Origin: Thiosocius sp942490985
GTDB lineage: Bacteria > Pseudomonadota > Gammaproteobacteria > Chromatiales > Chromatiaceae
DNA length: 64,000 nt
Assembly: GCA_942490985.1 (NCBI GenBank)
Contig: CALNYW010000006.1
Span: 248,001-312,000, forward strand
Reading direction: 5' to 3'
The translations under genes and the position numbers were made by a program. Shown here piece after piece: positions 15,050 through 23,330 of the stretch. How positions within the stretch are numbered: the first letter of the stretch is position 1; the number at the start of each line of letters is the position of its first letter. The notes beneath the pieces were generated by a model, which saw nothing but the letters and a program-made list of their open reading frames with translations, ran no database searches and was not told the origin of the DNA.

Positions 15050-16834
15050 ATGCAGCGCTCGCAAATAGTCAACGAAACCGCGCAGATTTGGCTCACCGGC
15101 CAGTGCCAGATGATACCGGGCGTGCAGCGTGCGTTATTGATGCTCGGCCGCGACGGCGGTTCGGTTATCGAGCCGGCCGCCTTCTGGCCGAATGACACGG
15201 ACGAAATGGATACCCTGGCGTCAACCGGTAACCTGGCACTCGCGCAAAGGAAACCGGTTATCGAGCCTGAAACCCCCGAACATGACGACAACCGTCCTCG
15301 CAGCGTCATCGTTGCCTGGCCCCTGTTTCAGCAACAGTGGCTGGTTGGCGTTATTACGTTCGAGGTCAAGGCAAAGGAGGAAGAGCTACAGACCTTAATG
15401 CAGCTGCTGAAATGGGGCACAGCCTGGTTGCAACTGAGGTCTGAGGGCAGTTCTCTCCATTCGATTCCAGCACGGCTCTCGAAGGTGATCGAAGTAACCG
15501 CGATCGCACTCGAACCGAATTCGCTTCAGGCAACTGCTGCGGGGATAACAACCCATCTTGCACAGCTATTTAGTTGCGCGCGCGTGAGCCTTGGCTTGCT
15601 GGACGGCCAGCATATGAAAGTCTGTGCGTTGTCTAACAGCGCGCAGATCGATCGCCGGGTCGAGCGAGTCCGCCGAATTGAATCCGCCATGGACGAGGCG
15701 CTGGCGGAGCGCGTTTCGTTGACATCGCCGTCAACGGATTCGGGTTCGGCGCAGTCAATGCCCGCTCATGAAAGGCTGCGTGCCGATCAGGACACGGCAA
15801 GCGTTTGCACGATCCTACTCAACAATGCCGGGCAGCCAATCGGTGCATTGACGTTCGAGCGTTTGCGTGGGCCGGCTATTGACGCAGCGACGACTGAGGT
15901 GCTGGATGCGGTTGGCGCCGTTGTCGGTCCGGTGTTGGAATTGAAGCGGCTCCACGACCGACCCTTTTGGGCCAAAGTGCGAGATTCAGGCGCTGTTTTT
16001 TTTGGCCGATTGCTCGGGACCAGTCATCTCAGGGGCAAGCTCGTATTCATTGGGCTGGCTGTCTTGCTTGCTTGGCTCGTGATGTCGACGACGATCCATC
16101 GGGTCGCTGCCACCGCAACCCTTGAGGGGACAGAGCAACGGGTGCTCGTAGCGCCTATCGACGGCTACATTGAAAAAGCCTTTGGTCGGGCCGGGGAGGC
16201 GGTGGAAGAAGGGGAGCTGATCGCGACGCTGGACCGTCGTGACCTTGAAATCGATCGCCGTCGCCTGGCCAGTCAGCGCGAGGACCTCAGCAAACGACAT
16301 GGTCGGGCTATTGGCGGTATGGAGAGAGCCGAGGCGGCGATCATCGAGGCCCAACTCGGCAAGGTCAATGCGCAACTGGATTTGTTGGATGAACAATTGG
16401 CCAGGATGCGGATCACGGCGCCGTTCGACGGCTTGATTGTCAGCGGGGATCTGAGCCACAGCCTTGGCAGTCCTGTGGAGCGTGGTCAGGTTTTGTTCGA
16501 GATGACACCTTTAGACTCTTATCGGATGATTTTGCAGGTGCATGAAAGTGAGATCGGCTACGTCAAAAAGGGTCAGCATGGCTACCTCACACTATCGGCA
16601 AAGCCTGGTGACCGCCTGCCGTTCGTCGTTGATGAGGTCATCGGTATTTCCGAGACCGAAGACGGCGAAAACGGCTTTCGGGTCGAGGCCCAACTTGACG
16701 CCGCTACCGAGGATCTGAGACCCGGCATGCGCGGCGTAGGTAAGATCGAGATTGCCGAACGCACGCGCCTGTGGGTTTGGGGGCACCGCCTGTATGAAAG
16801 GCTGTCCTTGATGTTGTGGTCCTACCTTCCCTAG
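15050..16834 (+). CDS. HlyD-type membrane fusion protein with cytoplasmic GAF-like sensor half
   Basis: This protein has 594 residues. The N-terminal half is soluble and appears to hold two GAF-like domains: about 10-130 (ends WPLFQQQWLVGVITFEV) and about 155-310 (VSLGLLDG, then ILLNNAGQPIGALTFER). One transmembrane helix lies at about 330-350. The C-terminal half has the usual adaptor parts: a lipoyl/barrel-sandwich half (VAPIDGYIEKAFGRAGEAV), a short helical hairpin (about 400-450), the second lipoyl half (MRITAPFDGLIVSGD) and a beta-barrel. HlyD adaptors normally have only a short cytoplasmic N-terminus, so the sensor fusion is unusual. The gene lies 173 bp after the EAL gene and 12 bp before the M50 fusion gene. 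It could bridge the inner membrane complex to an outer-membrane channel not present here. Confidence 0.85.
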   Translation: MQRSQIVNETAQIWLTGQCQMIPGVQRALLMLGRDGGSVIEPAAFWPNDTDEMDTLASTGNLALAQRKPVIEPETPEHDDNRPRSVIVAWPLFQQQWLVGVITFEVKAKEEELQTLMQLLKWGTAWLQLRSEGSSLHSIPARLSKVIEVTAIALEPNSLQATAAGITTHLAQLFSCARVSLGLLDGQHMKVCALSNSAQIDRRVERVRRIESAMDEALAERVSLTSPSTDSGSAQSMPAHERLRADQDTASVCTILLNNAGQPIGALTFERLRGPAIDAATTEVLDAVGAVVGPVLELKRLHDRPFWAKVRDSGAVFFGRLLGTSHLRGKLVFIGLAVLLAWLVMSTTIHRVAATATLEGTEQRVLVAPIDGYIEKAFGRAGEAVEEGELIATLDRRDLEIDRRRLASQREDLSKRHGRAIGGMERAEAAIIEAQLGKVNAQLDLLDEQLARMRITAPFDGLIVSGDLSHSLGSPVERGQVLFEMTPLDSYRMILQVHESEIGYVKKGQHGYLTLSAKPGDRLPFVVDEVIGISETEDGENGFRVEAQLDAATEDLRPGMRGVGKIEIAERTRLWVWGHRLYERLSLMLWSYLP

Positions 16835-16846
16835 CGGCGATCGACG

Positions 16847-18994
16847 ATGACCTCTCTCGACGCCAATCCCTTCTGGTACCGAGTCGCCGATCTTCGGGCC
16901 GAGCTGCGTGATCACGTCCAGGTGCATCGCCATTATTACCGGGGCAAGCTCTGGTATGTCATTCAGGACGAGGTGTCGCAACGATATTTTCGCTTTGGCA
17001 CGCGTGCCTATGATTTCATTCGGAAACTCGATGGGCGTCACACCATAGACCAGATCAGCGAACACATCATGCCGGATAGTGATGGCAATTCCCTGAGTCA
17101 GGACGACATCATCAATTTGCTTGCGGACCTGTACGCGAACGATTTGATTCAGTGTGATGTGCCGCCGGATACCGGTGAAATATTTGCCCGGCATAAGAAG
17201 GCGCATGACGCGAGGTGGAAGCAATACATCAAGGGGCCGTTACTGATCCGCGTGCCCTTGGTCGATCCCGACATGCTGCTGGAGCGACTGATGTGGCTGA
17301 CCCGGTGGCTGTTTGGGCGCCTGGGGTTCTCTGTCTGGTTGCTTGTCGTGATGCTGGCTGGTGTCATGGCGATGACCCACTGGCCGCAGATCGCCCAGTA
17401 TTGGCACGAACGCGCTCTGGCGCCCCATAACCTGCTCTTTCTAGTGCTGACCTATCCCATTGTGAAGGGTCTGCACGAGTTGGCTCATGGGCTCGCCACA
17501 AAGCGGTGGGGTGGCGAGGTGCATGAAATGGGCGTGATGTTTCTCGTTTTCATGCCATTGCCTTACGTTGACGCTTCATCCTCGACAGCGTTCCGCGACA
17601 AGCATCAGCGTATGCTCGTCGGGGCGGCGGGAATACTGACGGAACTATTCCTGGCGAGCTTGGCGCTGTTCGTATGGGTCTCTGTCGAGACAGGGGCGGT
17701 CCGGGACATTGCCTATAACGTGATGCTGATAGGCGGGATTTCGACCCTGCTATTCAACGGCAACCCGCTACTGCGCTTTGACGGTTACTATGTTTTATCA
17801 GATGCCATCGAGATACCCAATCTGGGGTCGCGCGCCAATCGCTATTATGGGTACGTTTTTCAGCGATACCTTTTCGGGCTCGAGAATGCCCGGTCGCCGG
17901 TGGTTGCGGCAGGCGAAAGGGGTTGGTTCCTGTTCTATGGTCTTGCGTCGTCTGTCTACCGGCTGTTTATCCTATTTACCATCGTCCTGTTTTTGACGGC
18001 AGAATACCTGATCGCGGGAGTCATCCTCGGTATCGTCGCCATTACCCAGCAGATCGTCCTTCCGATCGGTAAGCATCTCCGCTTTGTGCTTCGTAGCCCC
18101 GTTCTGCGCAGGCACCGCTTGCGTGCGGTCGTGGCGTTGTCGGGTTCCTTGGCGGGTATTGCATTGGTGGCTGTCTATGTCCCCTTGCCAGCGTCGACCT
18201 ATGCGCAGGGTGTTGTCTGGTTGCCTGAGCATGCCGAGGTGCGTGCCAATGCGAATGGCTTCATTGACGCGGTTCGTGCACAGCCGCAGAGCGATGTCAT
18301 GGCGGGGGCGCCACTTTTCCAGACGAATGATCCTTTGATCGACGCTGAAGTGCGGTATCTGGAGTGGGAGTTGCGTGAACTTCGGGCCCGTTTCGTCCAT
18401 CATTCCGTCGACGACCGTGTTGAAGCGCAGGTCCTGCAGGGTCAGATCGAACGAGTCGATCATGAACTGGAGCAACTGCGTGAAAAGGCCGCAAAGCAGA
18501 CAGTAACCAGCCCTGACGGCGGCACCTTTCTCGTTGCCGGCGCCCGTCACTTGCCCGGGCGTTTTGCCCGTAAGGGCGACGTACTTGGGTACGTTACAGA
18601 CCTTTCGACACCATTGGTGCGGGCGGTGGTCCGCCAAGACGATATTTCCCGGGTGCGAGAATTCACCAGGGCGGTACAGGTCCGTTTGGCTGAGCGCCCG
18701 GGAGAAATCCTTCCAGCCACCATCAAGCGCCAGATTCCGTCAGCCACGGCCGAGTTGCCCAGCGCAGCGCTGGGAACAAAGGGTGGAGGGTTGATAGTGG
18801 TGAAACCGGACGATCCAACTGGTAAGACGGCAAATGAACAGGTCTTCATCGTGGACATCGCGCTGCCGGCGGACAGTGATCTTGAGCGTGTCGGGTCCAG
18901 AGCGCATATCCGTTTCGTACACGACAGAGAATCGTTGGCCGGTCGTCTTTATCGCAGGGTTCGTCAATTGCTGTTGGGCCAGCTATCGGTGTAG
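16847..18994 (+). CDS. PqqD-like / M50 site-2-protease / lipoyl-HlyD fusion membrane protein
   Basis: The 715 residues form three blocks. Residues about 10-110 resemble the PqqD winged-helix peptide-binding fold (RYFRFGTRAYDFIRKLDG, then DIINLLADLYANDLIQC). A polytopic membrane block of about six to eight segments follows, with the zinc motif HELAH at His210-Glu211-His214 and a second-site motif NPLLRFDGYY with Asp312, as in site-2 proteases. The C-terminal part (about 445-700) is periplasmic and HlyD-like: split lipoyl halves (VRANANGFIDAVRAQP and TSPDGGTFLVAGARHLPG) around a coiled coil, then a beta-barrel. Proteins joining M50 and HlyD domains are known from annotation, but I know of no experimental role for this arrangement. 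Together with the preceding adaptor it probably processes or exports a partner, perhaps the upstream repeat protein (inference). Confidence 0.85.
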   Translation: MTSLDANPFWYRVADLRAELRDHVQVHRHYYRGKLWYVIQDEVSQRYFRFGTRAYDFIRKLDGRHTIDQISEHIMPDSDGNSLSQDDIINLLADLYANDLIQCDVPPDTGEIFARHKKAHDARWKQYIKGPLLIRVPLVDPDMLLERLMWLTRWLFGRLGFSVWLLVVMLAGVMAMTHWPQIAQYWHERALAPHNLLFLVLTYPIVKGLHELAHGLATKRWGGEVHEMGVMFLVFMPLPYVDASSSTAFRDKHQRMLVGAAGILTELFLASLALFVWVSVETGAVRDIAYNVMLIGGISTLLFNGNPLLRFDGYYVLSDAIEIPNLGSRANRYYGYVFQRYLFGLENARSPVVAAGERGWFLFYGLASSVYRLFILFTIVLFLTAEYLIAGVILGIVAITQQIVLPIGKHLRFVLRSPVLRRHRLRAVVALSGSLAGIALVAVYVPLPASTYAQGVVWLPEHAEVRANANGFIDAVRAQPQSDVMAGAPLFQTNDPLIDAEVRYLEWELRELRARFVHHSVDDRVEAQVLQGQIERVDHELEQLREKAAKQTVTSPDGGTFLVAGARHLPGRFARKGDVLGYVTDLSTPLVRAVVRQDDISRVREFTRAVQVRLAERPGEILPATIKRQIPSATAELPSAALGTKGGGLIVVKPDDPTGKTANEQVFIVDIALPADSDLERVGSRAHIRFVHDRESLAGRLYRRVRQLLLGQLSV

Positions 18995-19245
18995 TTGGGT
19001 ACCGGTGTGTGGTACCACGGCAGGGTCGGATGGCGCCTGGCAGGCAAGTGATCTTCAGAGTTAGAGCAAAGCTAGCCTCGAGCACTTTGTCACTGTTGGG
19101 GAAGAAAACCATCGTCCATGGGGTAGGGAAGGCGGCATAATGCGCCGGCGTTCTGACGGCCTTCGCCGCGGTATCTGCTTCCCACTTGGCTCACTAGCGG
19201 AAGGCTGTCGAACCGCTCGATAAATTTTAATTAGGAAATCTTGCG

Positions 19246-19962
19246 ATGAGCTCTATCCATTTTGTTGGCGGTGAAAAAGGCGGTGTCGGCAAATCGGTAC
19301 TCGCCAGACTGCTTGCGCAGTACTACATCGACCGACAACGGCCCTTCAGCGCATTTGATGGCGATCTTTCACATGGTGCATTGGTGCGTTACTACGGTGA
19401 CTTCACGCAAGCTGTCGATATCGGACGATTTGAGAGCGCTGACCAGATCGCCGAGAAAGCGGTCGAAGCGGGTCAGGATGTCATCGTCGACTTGGCGGCA
19501 CAGGCCTCCAGGCCACTCGATCGCTGGATGGCAGAGACCGGGCTAGTTGACCTTGGCAACGAAGTCGGATTACAGGTCACGTTGTGGCATGTGATGGACG
19601 ATGGCACCGATTCGGTGCGCCTGCTCGGCGAAGTGCTTGGCGCGCATGGCGCGGCACCGCATTACATCCTGGTCCGTAATCATGGCCGCGGTGGTGACTT
19701 TTCGTTGTTCGACGAGTCGGACGAGAAAAGAACAGCCGGAGACTACGGCGCGCAGACCATGGACCTCCCGGCATTGCATCCCGGGACGATGCGGAAGATC
19801 GACCGAGCTGGCGCCAGCTACTGGGCAGCCGCAAATAATAAAGATGCTGACGCGGGACCGACCTTGGGGCTGCTCGAGCGCCAACGGGTAAAGATCTGGC
19901 TGAACAAGAGTTATGCCGAACTGGACCGGGTGCTGCAACCGCGGGAGCTGTCCGCAGGTTAG
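19246..19962 (+). CDS. MinD/ParA-like P-loop ATPase
   Basis: This 238-residue protein has the deviant Walker A motif GGEKGGVGKS (Lys11 and Lys16), followed by the FDGDLSHG switch segment and a DVIVDLAAQ Walker-B-like strand. The length and motifs fit the CobQ/MinD/ParA nucleotide-binding family. There is no ParB or MinE gene beside it, so it is not a plasmid partition pair. A purine-rich AGGAAA lies upstream of the ATG at 19246. The 250-bp gap to the M50 gene suggests a separate transcript. Proteins of this family position or load other complexes; the partner here is unknown. Confidence 0.8.
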   Translation: MSSIHFVGGEKGGVGKSVLARLLAQYYIDRQRPFSAFDGDLSHGALVRYYGDFTQAVDIGRFESADQIAEKAVEAGQDVIVDLAAQASRPLDRWMAETGLVDLGNEVGLQVTLWHVMDDGTDSVRLLGEVLGAHGAAPHYILVRNHGRGGDFSLFDESDEKRTAGDYGAQTMDLPALHPGTMRKIDRAGASYWAAANNKDADAGPTLGLLERQRVKIWLNKSYAELDRVLQPRELSAG

Positions 19963-20011
19963 ACTTGTTCCCAATCCAGCAGGTGAGCATTCAGCTTCGA
20001 GGAGCGCTTTG

Positions 20012-20428
20012 ATGGACAAGGATCCACCCCGGCACGGGCGCACCGGCCGACCGATCGACACAGACAAGCTTGATCGTGTGGTCGCTGAGGCCCGCCGCCA
20101 AATGGACCAGCGTGCCGCCGGCTACCGGGAGCAGGCCCTTAAGCTGTTCCCGTGGGTTTGTGGCCGATGCAGCCGTGAATTCAGCCGAACCAACCTGCGC
20201 GAGCTCACGGTCCACCACAAGGACATGGATCACGACAACAATCCCGCCGACGGCAGCAATTGGGAATTGCTGTGCCTGTATTGCCACGATAACGAGCACC
20301 AAAAGTACGAAGAGCACATGGCGGCCGTTGCCGCCGGTCGTCAACCAGGTGCGGAAGACAAGGGTTCCAGTACAACCAAACACCGACCCTTCGCAGACCT
20401 CGAAGCGTTGTTGAAGAAAGACGACTGA
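20012..20428 (+). CDS. yajD: YajD-type HNH nuclease family protein
   Basis: The 138-residue protein has a zinc-binding HNH core. The first Cys pair is CGRC (about residue 49), the catalytic His pair is in LTVHHKDMDHDNN, and the second Cys pair is CLYCHDNEH. The layout and size fit the YajD family, whose cellular role is not established. The frame could be extended upstream to 19913, but the ATG at 20012 has a GAGGAG ribosome site about ten bases before it and gives the family's usual length. The C-terminal 30 residues are polar and probably disordered. Confidence 0.85.
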   Translation: MDKDPPRHGRTGRPIDTDKLDRVVAEARRQMDQRAAGYREQALKLFPWVCGRCSREFSRTNLRELTVHHKDMDHDNNPADGSNWELLCLYCHDNEHQKYEEHMAAVAAGRQPGAEDKGSSTTKHRPFADLEALLKKDD

Positions 20429-20495
20429 GCGGCGTCGTCACAGGGTTCGGCGATACTTTAGGCAGCCATACAGCCCGGCGTTGGCGGAACAGGCG

Positions 20496-21701
20496 ATGCA
20501 ACCGGACCATTCATCACAGCCCCACGATGGCACGCCTGGCGAGGTCTTTGGCACCTTCCTGAAATTGGGCTTGACGTCGTTTGGCGGCCCCATTGCCCAC
20601 CTCGGCTATTTTCGCGACGAATTGGTCACACGTCGGCGCTGGCTCAGCGATGCCGCCTACGCTGACCTGGTTGCGCTCTGTCAGTTCCTGCCGGGACCGG
20701 CAAGCAGCCAGGTTGGGTTCGCGCTGGGCTATCTGCGCAGTGGCATGGTGGGTGCGATGCTGGCCTGGGCGGCGTTCACGTTGCCGTCGGTTGCGGTGCT
20801 GCTGATATTTGCATTTGCCGCCGAATCGATTGGCGGTGCAACCGGGCAACAAGTGATCCATGGGCTCAAGCTCGTGGCGGTCGCGATTGTGGCGCAGGCC
20901 GTTTGGGGGATGGCCCGCACCCTGGCGCCGGACCGCCAACGCGCCTCCATCGCGCTCGCCGCGGTCATCGTTATGGCCGTGCTGCCACCCGCCGCCGGGC
21001 AGGTGGTTGCGATTGCGGTGGGTGCGGCTGCCGGGGTCTTTGTATGCCGCAAGACCGACGGCGGTATATCTGATGCGCTACCGGTACAGATATCTCGACG
21101 TGTCGGCATACTGCTGATTGTGCTGTTCTTGCTAATCCTGATCGGCTTACCGATGCTGATCGCGCTATGGCCGGCACAGCCGCTGGTCTTGTTCGAGGCG
21201 TTCTATCGCGCCGGTGCATTGGTCTTCGGCGGCGGTCATGTCGTGCTGCCACTGCTCGAGGCGCGTGTCGTCGAGACCGGCTGGGTCAGTGCCGATGCGT
21301 TCCTGGCCGGCTATGGCGCGACGCAGGCTGTGCCTGGCCCATTGTTCACCTTCGCCGCGTACCTTGGCGCCATTGCAACGCCGGGGCCGGGCGGCATCCT
21401 CGGCGCAGCGATCGCGCTACTCGGCATTTTTCTGCCGGGCCTGCTGTTGCTGATGGGCGTGCTGCCTTTCTGGCGCACATTGCGCGACAGTTCGATCGCC
21501 CGTGCCGGCATGGCCGGTGCAAACGCCGCGGTGGTGGGTCTGCTTGGCGCGGCGCTATTTCATCCGGTATGGACCAGCGCGGTATTGTCGCTGACAGATT
21601 TCGCGACCGCGCTGGCCGGCTTCGTGTTGCTGACCACCTGGAAACTGCCGCCTTGGTCGGTGGTCGCAGCGATCGTCGCGATCACTCTGGTTATCCCCTA
21701 G
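20496..21701 (+). CDS. chrA: Chromate transporter, ChrA family
   Basis: This is a polytopic inner-membrane protein of about 401 residues in two homologous halves. The N-terminal half shows the family signatures FLKLGLTSFGGPIAHLGYF and LCQFLPGPASSQVGFALGY; the second half repeats the pattern with GALVFGGGHVVLPLLE and GATQAVPGPLFTFAAYLG. The CHR family exports chromate, in at least some members driven by the proton gradient. A TTG codon at 20481 is in frame, but the ATG at 20496 is the simpler start. No chrB regulator or sulfate gene adjoins it, so chromate as substrate rests on family membership alone. Confidence 0.92.
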   Translation: MQPDHSSQPHDGTPGEVFGTFLKLGLTSFGGPIAHLGYFRDELVTRRRWLSDAAYADLVALCQFLPGPASSQVGFALGYLRSGMVGAMLAWAAFTLPSVAVLLIFAFAAESIGGATGQQVIHGLKLVAVAIVAQAVWGMARTLAPDRQRASIALAAVIVMAVLPPAAGQVVAIAVGAAAGVFVCRKTDGGISDALPVQISRRVGILLIVLFLLILIGLPMLIALWPAQPLVLFEAFYRAGALVFGGGHVVLPLLEARVVETGWVSADAFLAGYGATQAVPGPLFTFAAYLGAIATPGPGGILGAAIALLGIFLPGLLLLMGVLPFWRTLRDSSIARAGMAGANAAVVGLLGAALFHPVWTSAVLSLTDFATALAGFVLLTTWKLPPWSVVAAIVAITLVIP

Positions 21702-21944
21702 CGATGAATTTCGAAGCAACCGCGTCTTTAGGCGGCCTGCCTGTTGGCGTCTGAGAAGTTGAACGGGAAATTGGCTAAGCCAGCGCAGCGCAAGATGAAA
21801 CATTCTACGTATTGACCGGGTCTGATCAGCTGAGTGCCGACAAACCTCTGTCAGCATTTGTCGAATCCCACCTGAAACCGCGAGTGCTAAGGTGCGCCAC
21901 TGCAATCGATTCGATTCACTTCACGGAGCAATGACACTTCTACG

Positions 21945-23330
21945 ATGAGCCTCACTCTCGCTATTGTCGCCGCTGTGGTCGCGCTGGTCTCGCTGCTCAT
22001 GAGTCGCCGGGCGCGGAGCACAGAGACCTTCTTCGCCGGTCGGTCGGCGAGTGGTGCCCCGCCGACGTTGCTGACCCTGGTGTTTTCGCAGGTGACGACC
22101 TGGATCTTCGCGCGCTCGTTGATGAACGCGGCCATTCTTGGCTTCTACTACGGTATTTGGGGCACGCTGGCCTACGCCTTTTATTACCTGTCTTTCATCA
22201 CCGGTGGTCTGATCATCGACAGTGTCCGATTTCGACATGGGTTCGAGAGCATCCAGGGATTCTTGAAGCACCGATTCGGCCGCGCGGGCACGGTTTGTTA
22301 CAACGTCGTGGTCGGTGTGCGCCTGGTCAGTGAGGTGTTCGCCAACCTGTTGGTTGTCGGGATCCTGTTCGGCGTCGCCGGTACGTCTCTATACGCCGCG
22401 GCGATCCTGGCATTTGCACTGGCCACCTTGCTATACGCGATGCTCGGTGGCCTGCATGCATCGCTGCGGACCGATCTGTTTCAGATGATGGTGTTTTTAT
22501 TGACACTCGTCGCGCTCGTCACATTGGTCGCCGTCGATGGTGCGTTCACCAGTGAAAACCTGCTGTTCGTGCCGTTCGAGCTGACTGACCCCGGTCCCAT
22601 CCTGATCCTGGTGGCGTTGTTACAGATCTGGAGTTACCCGATGCACGACCCGGTGATGATGGATCGTGGATTTCTCGCCGATCGACGGACGACCTGGCTG
22701 AGCTTCATGCACGCCGCGTGGATCAGTCTGATCTGTATCGTCGCGTTCGGGAGTCTTGGTATTGTCGCGGGTGCACAGGCGGTGGAAGGCGAAGCGATGA
22801 CCACGGTATTGCAACGTCTGCTCGGTGAAACGCCGATGCTGTTGTTCAATATCGCGCTGGTGATCTCGGCGATGTCGACGCTCGACAGTACGTTATCGAG
22901 CGCCTCCAAACTTGTCGTGGTGGACATGCGACTTTTGCCGATAGGTGTCAGCAACGGTCGCTGGGTCATGGCGTTGTTCATGTTGCTCGGGTTGCTGTTG
23001 GTCTTCTGGGGCAACAAGGACCTGTTCAGTGCCGTCGCGGTCAGTGGTACCGCATCGCTGTTCCTGCTGCCGGTGGTGTTCTTTTCGCTATGGGGAGGGC
23101 GCACCGATGTGCCGGTTTGGAGCTACGTGGGTACGTTCGTGATAGCGATGTTGGGCGCGGCGCTCTACTACGTCGAGTCATCGGGCCACACACAGTGGTT
23201 GGGTGATGCGCACAAGTACACCAAGTTGCTGTATATCTCACTGACCGTGATTGGCACCGGCTGCTCACTGTACATGCTGGGTATCTTGACGCACCGGCGG
23301 CGGGTCGCCGGCGAGGCCGGTATGCCATGA
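21945..23330 (+). CDS. Sodium:solute symporter (SSS) family transporter
   Basis: A 461-residue protein with about thirteen hydrophobic segments. It shows SSS-like features in order: an early TETFFAGRSASGAPP loop, TWIFARSLMNAA and the GLHASLRTDLFQMMVF segment typical of the family. The substrate cannot be told from sequence; members move sugars, amino acids, vitamins, urea or ions with sodium. Its stop overlaps the start of the metallophosphoesterase gene by 4 bp, so the two are probably co-translated. The ATG at 21945 follows 243 bp of non-coding sequence after chrA, suggesting its own promoter. Confidence 0.88.
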   Translation: MSLTLAIVAAVVALVSLLMSRRARSTETFFAGRSASGAPPTLLTLVFSQVTTWIFARSLMNAAILGFYYGIWGTLAYAFYYLSFITGGLIIDSVRFRHGFESIQGFLKHRFGRAGTVCYNVVVGVRLVSEVFANLLVVGILFGVAGTSLYAAAILAFALATLLYAMLGGLHASLRTDLFQMMVFLLTLVALVTLVAVDGAFTSENLLFVPFELTDPGPILILVALLQIWSYPMHDPVMMDRGFLADRRTTWLSFMHAAWISLICIVAFGSLGIVAGAQAVEGEAMTTVLQRLLGETPMLLFNIALVISAMSTLDSTLSSASKLVVVDMRLLPIGVSNGRWVMALFMLLGLLLVFWGNKDLFSAVAVSGTASLFLLPVVFFSLWGGRTDVPVWSYVGTFVIAMLGAALYYVESSGHTQWLGDAHKYTKLLYISLTVIGTGCSLYMLGILTHRRRVAGEAGMP

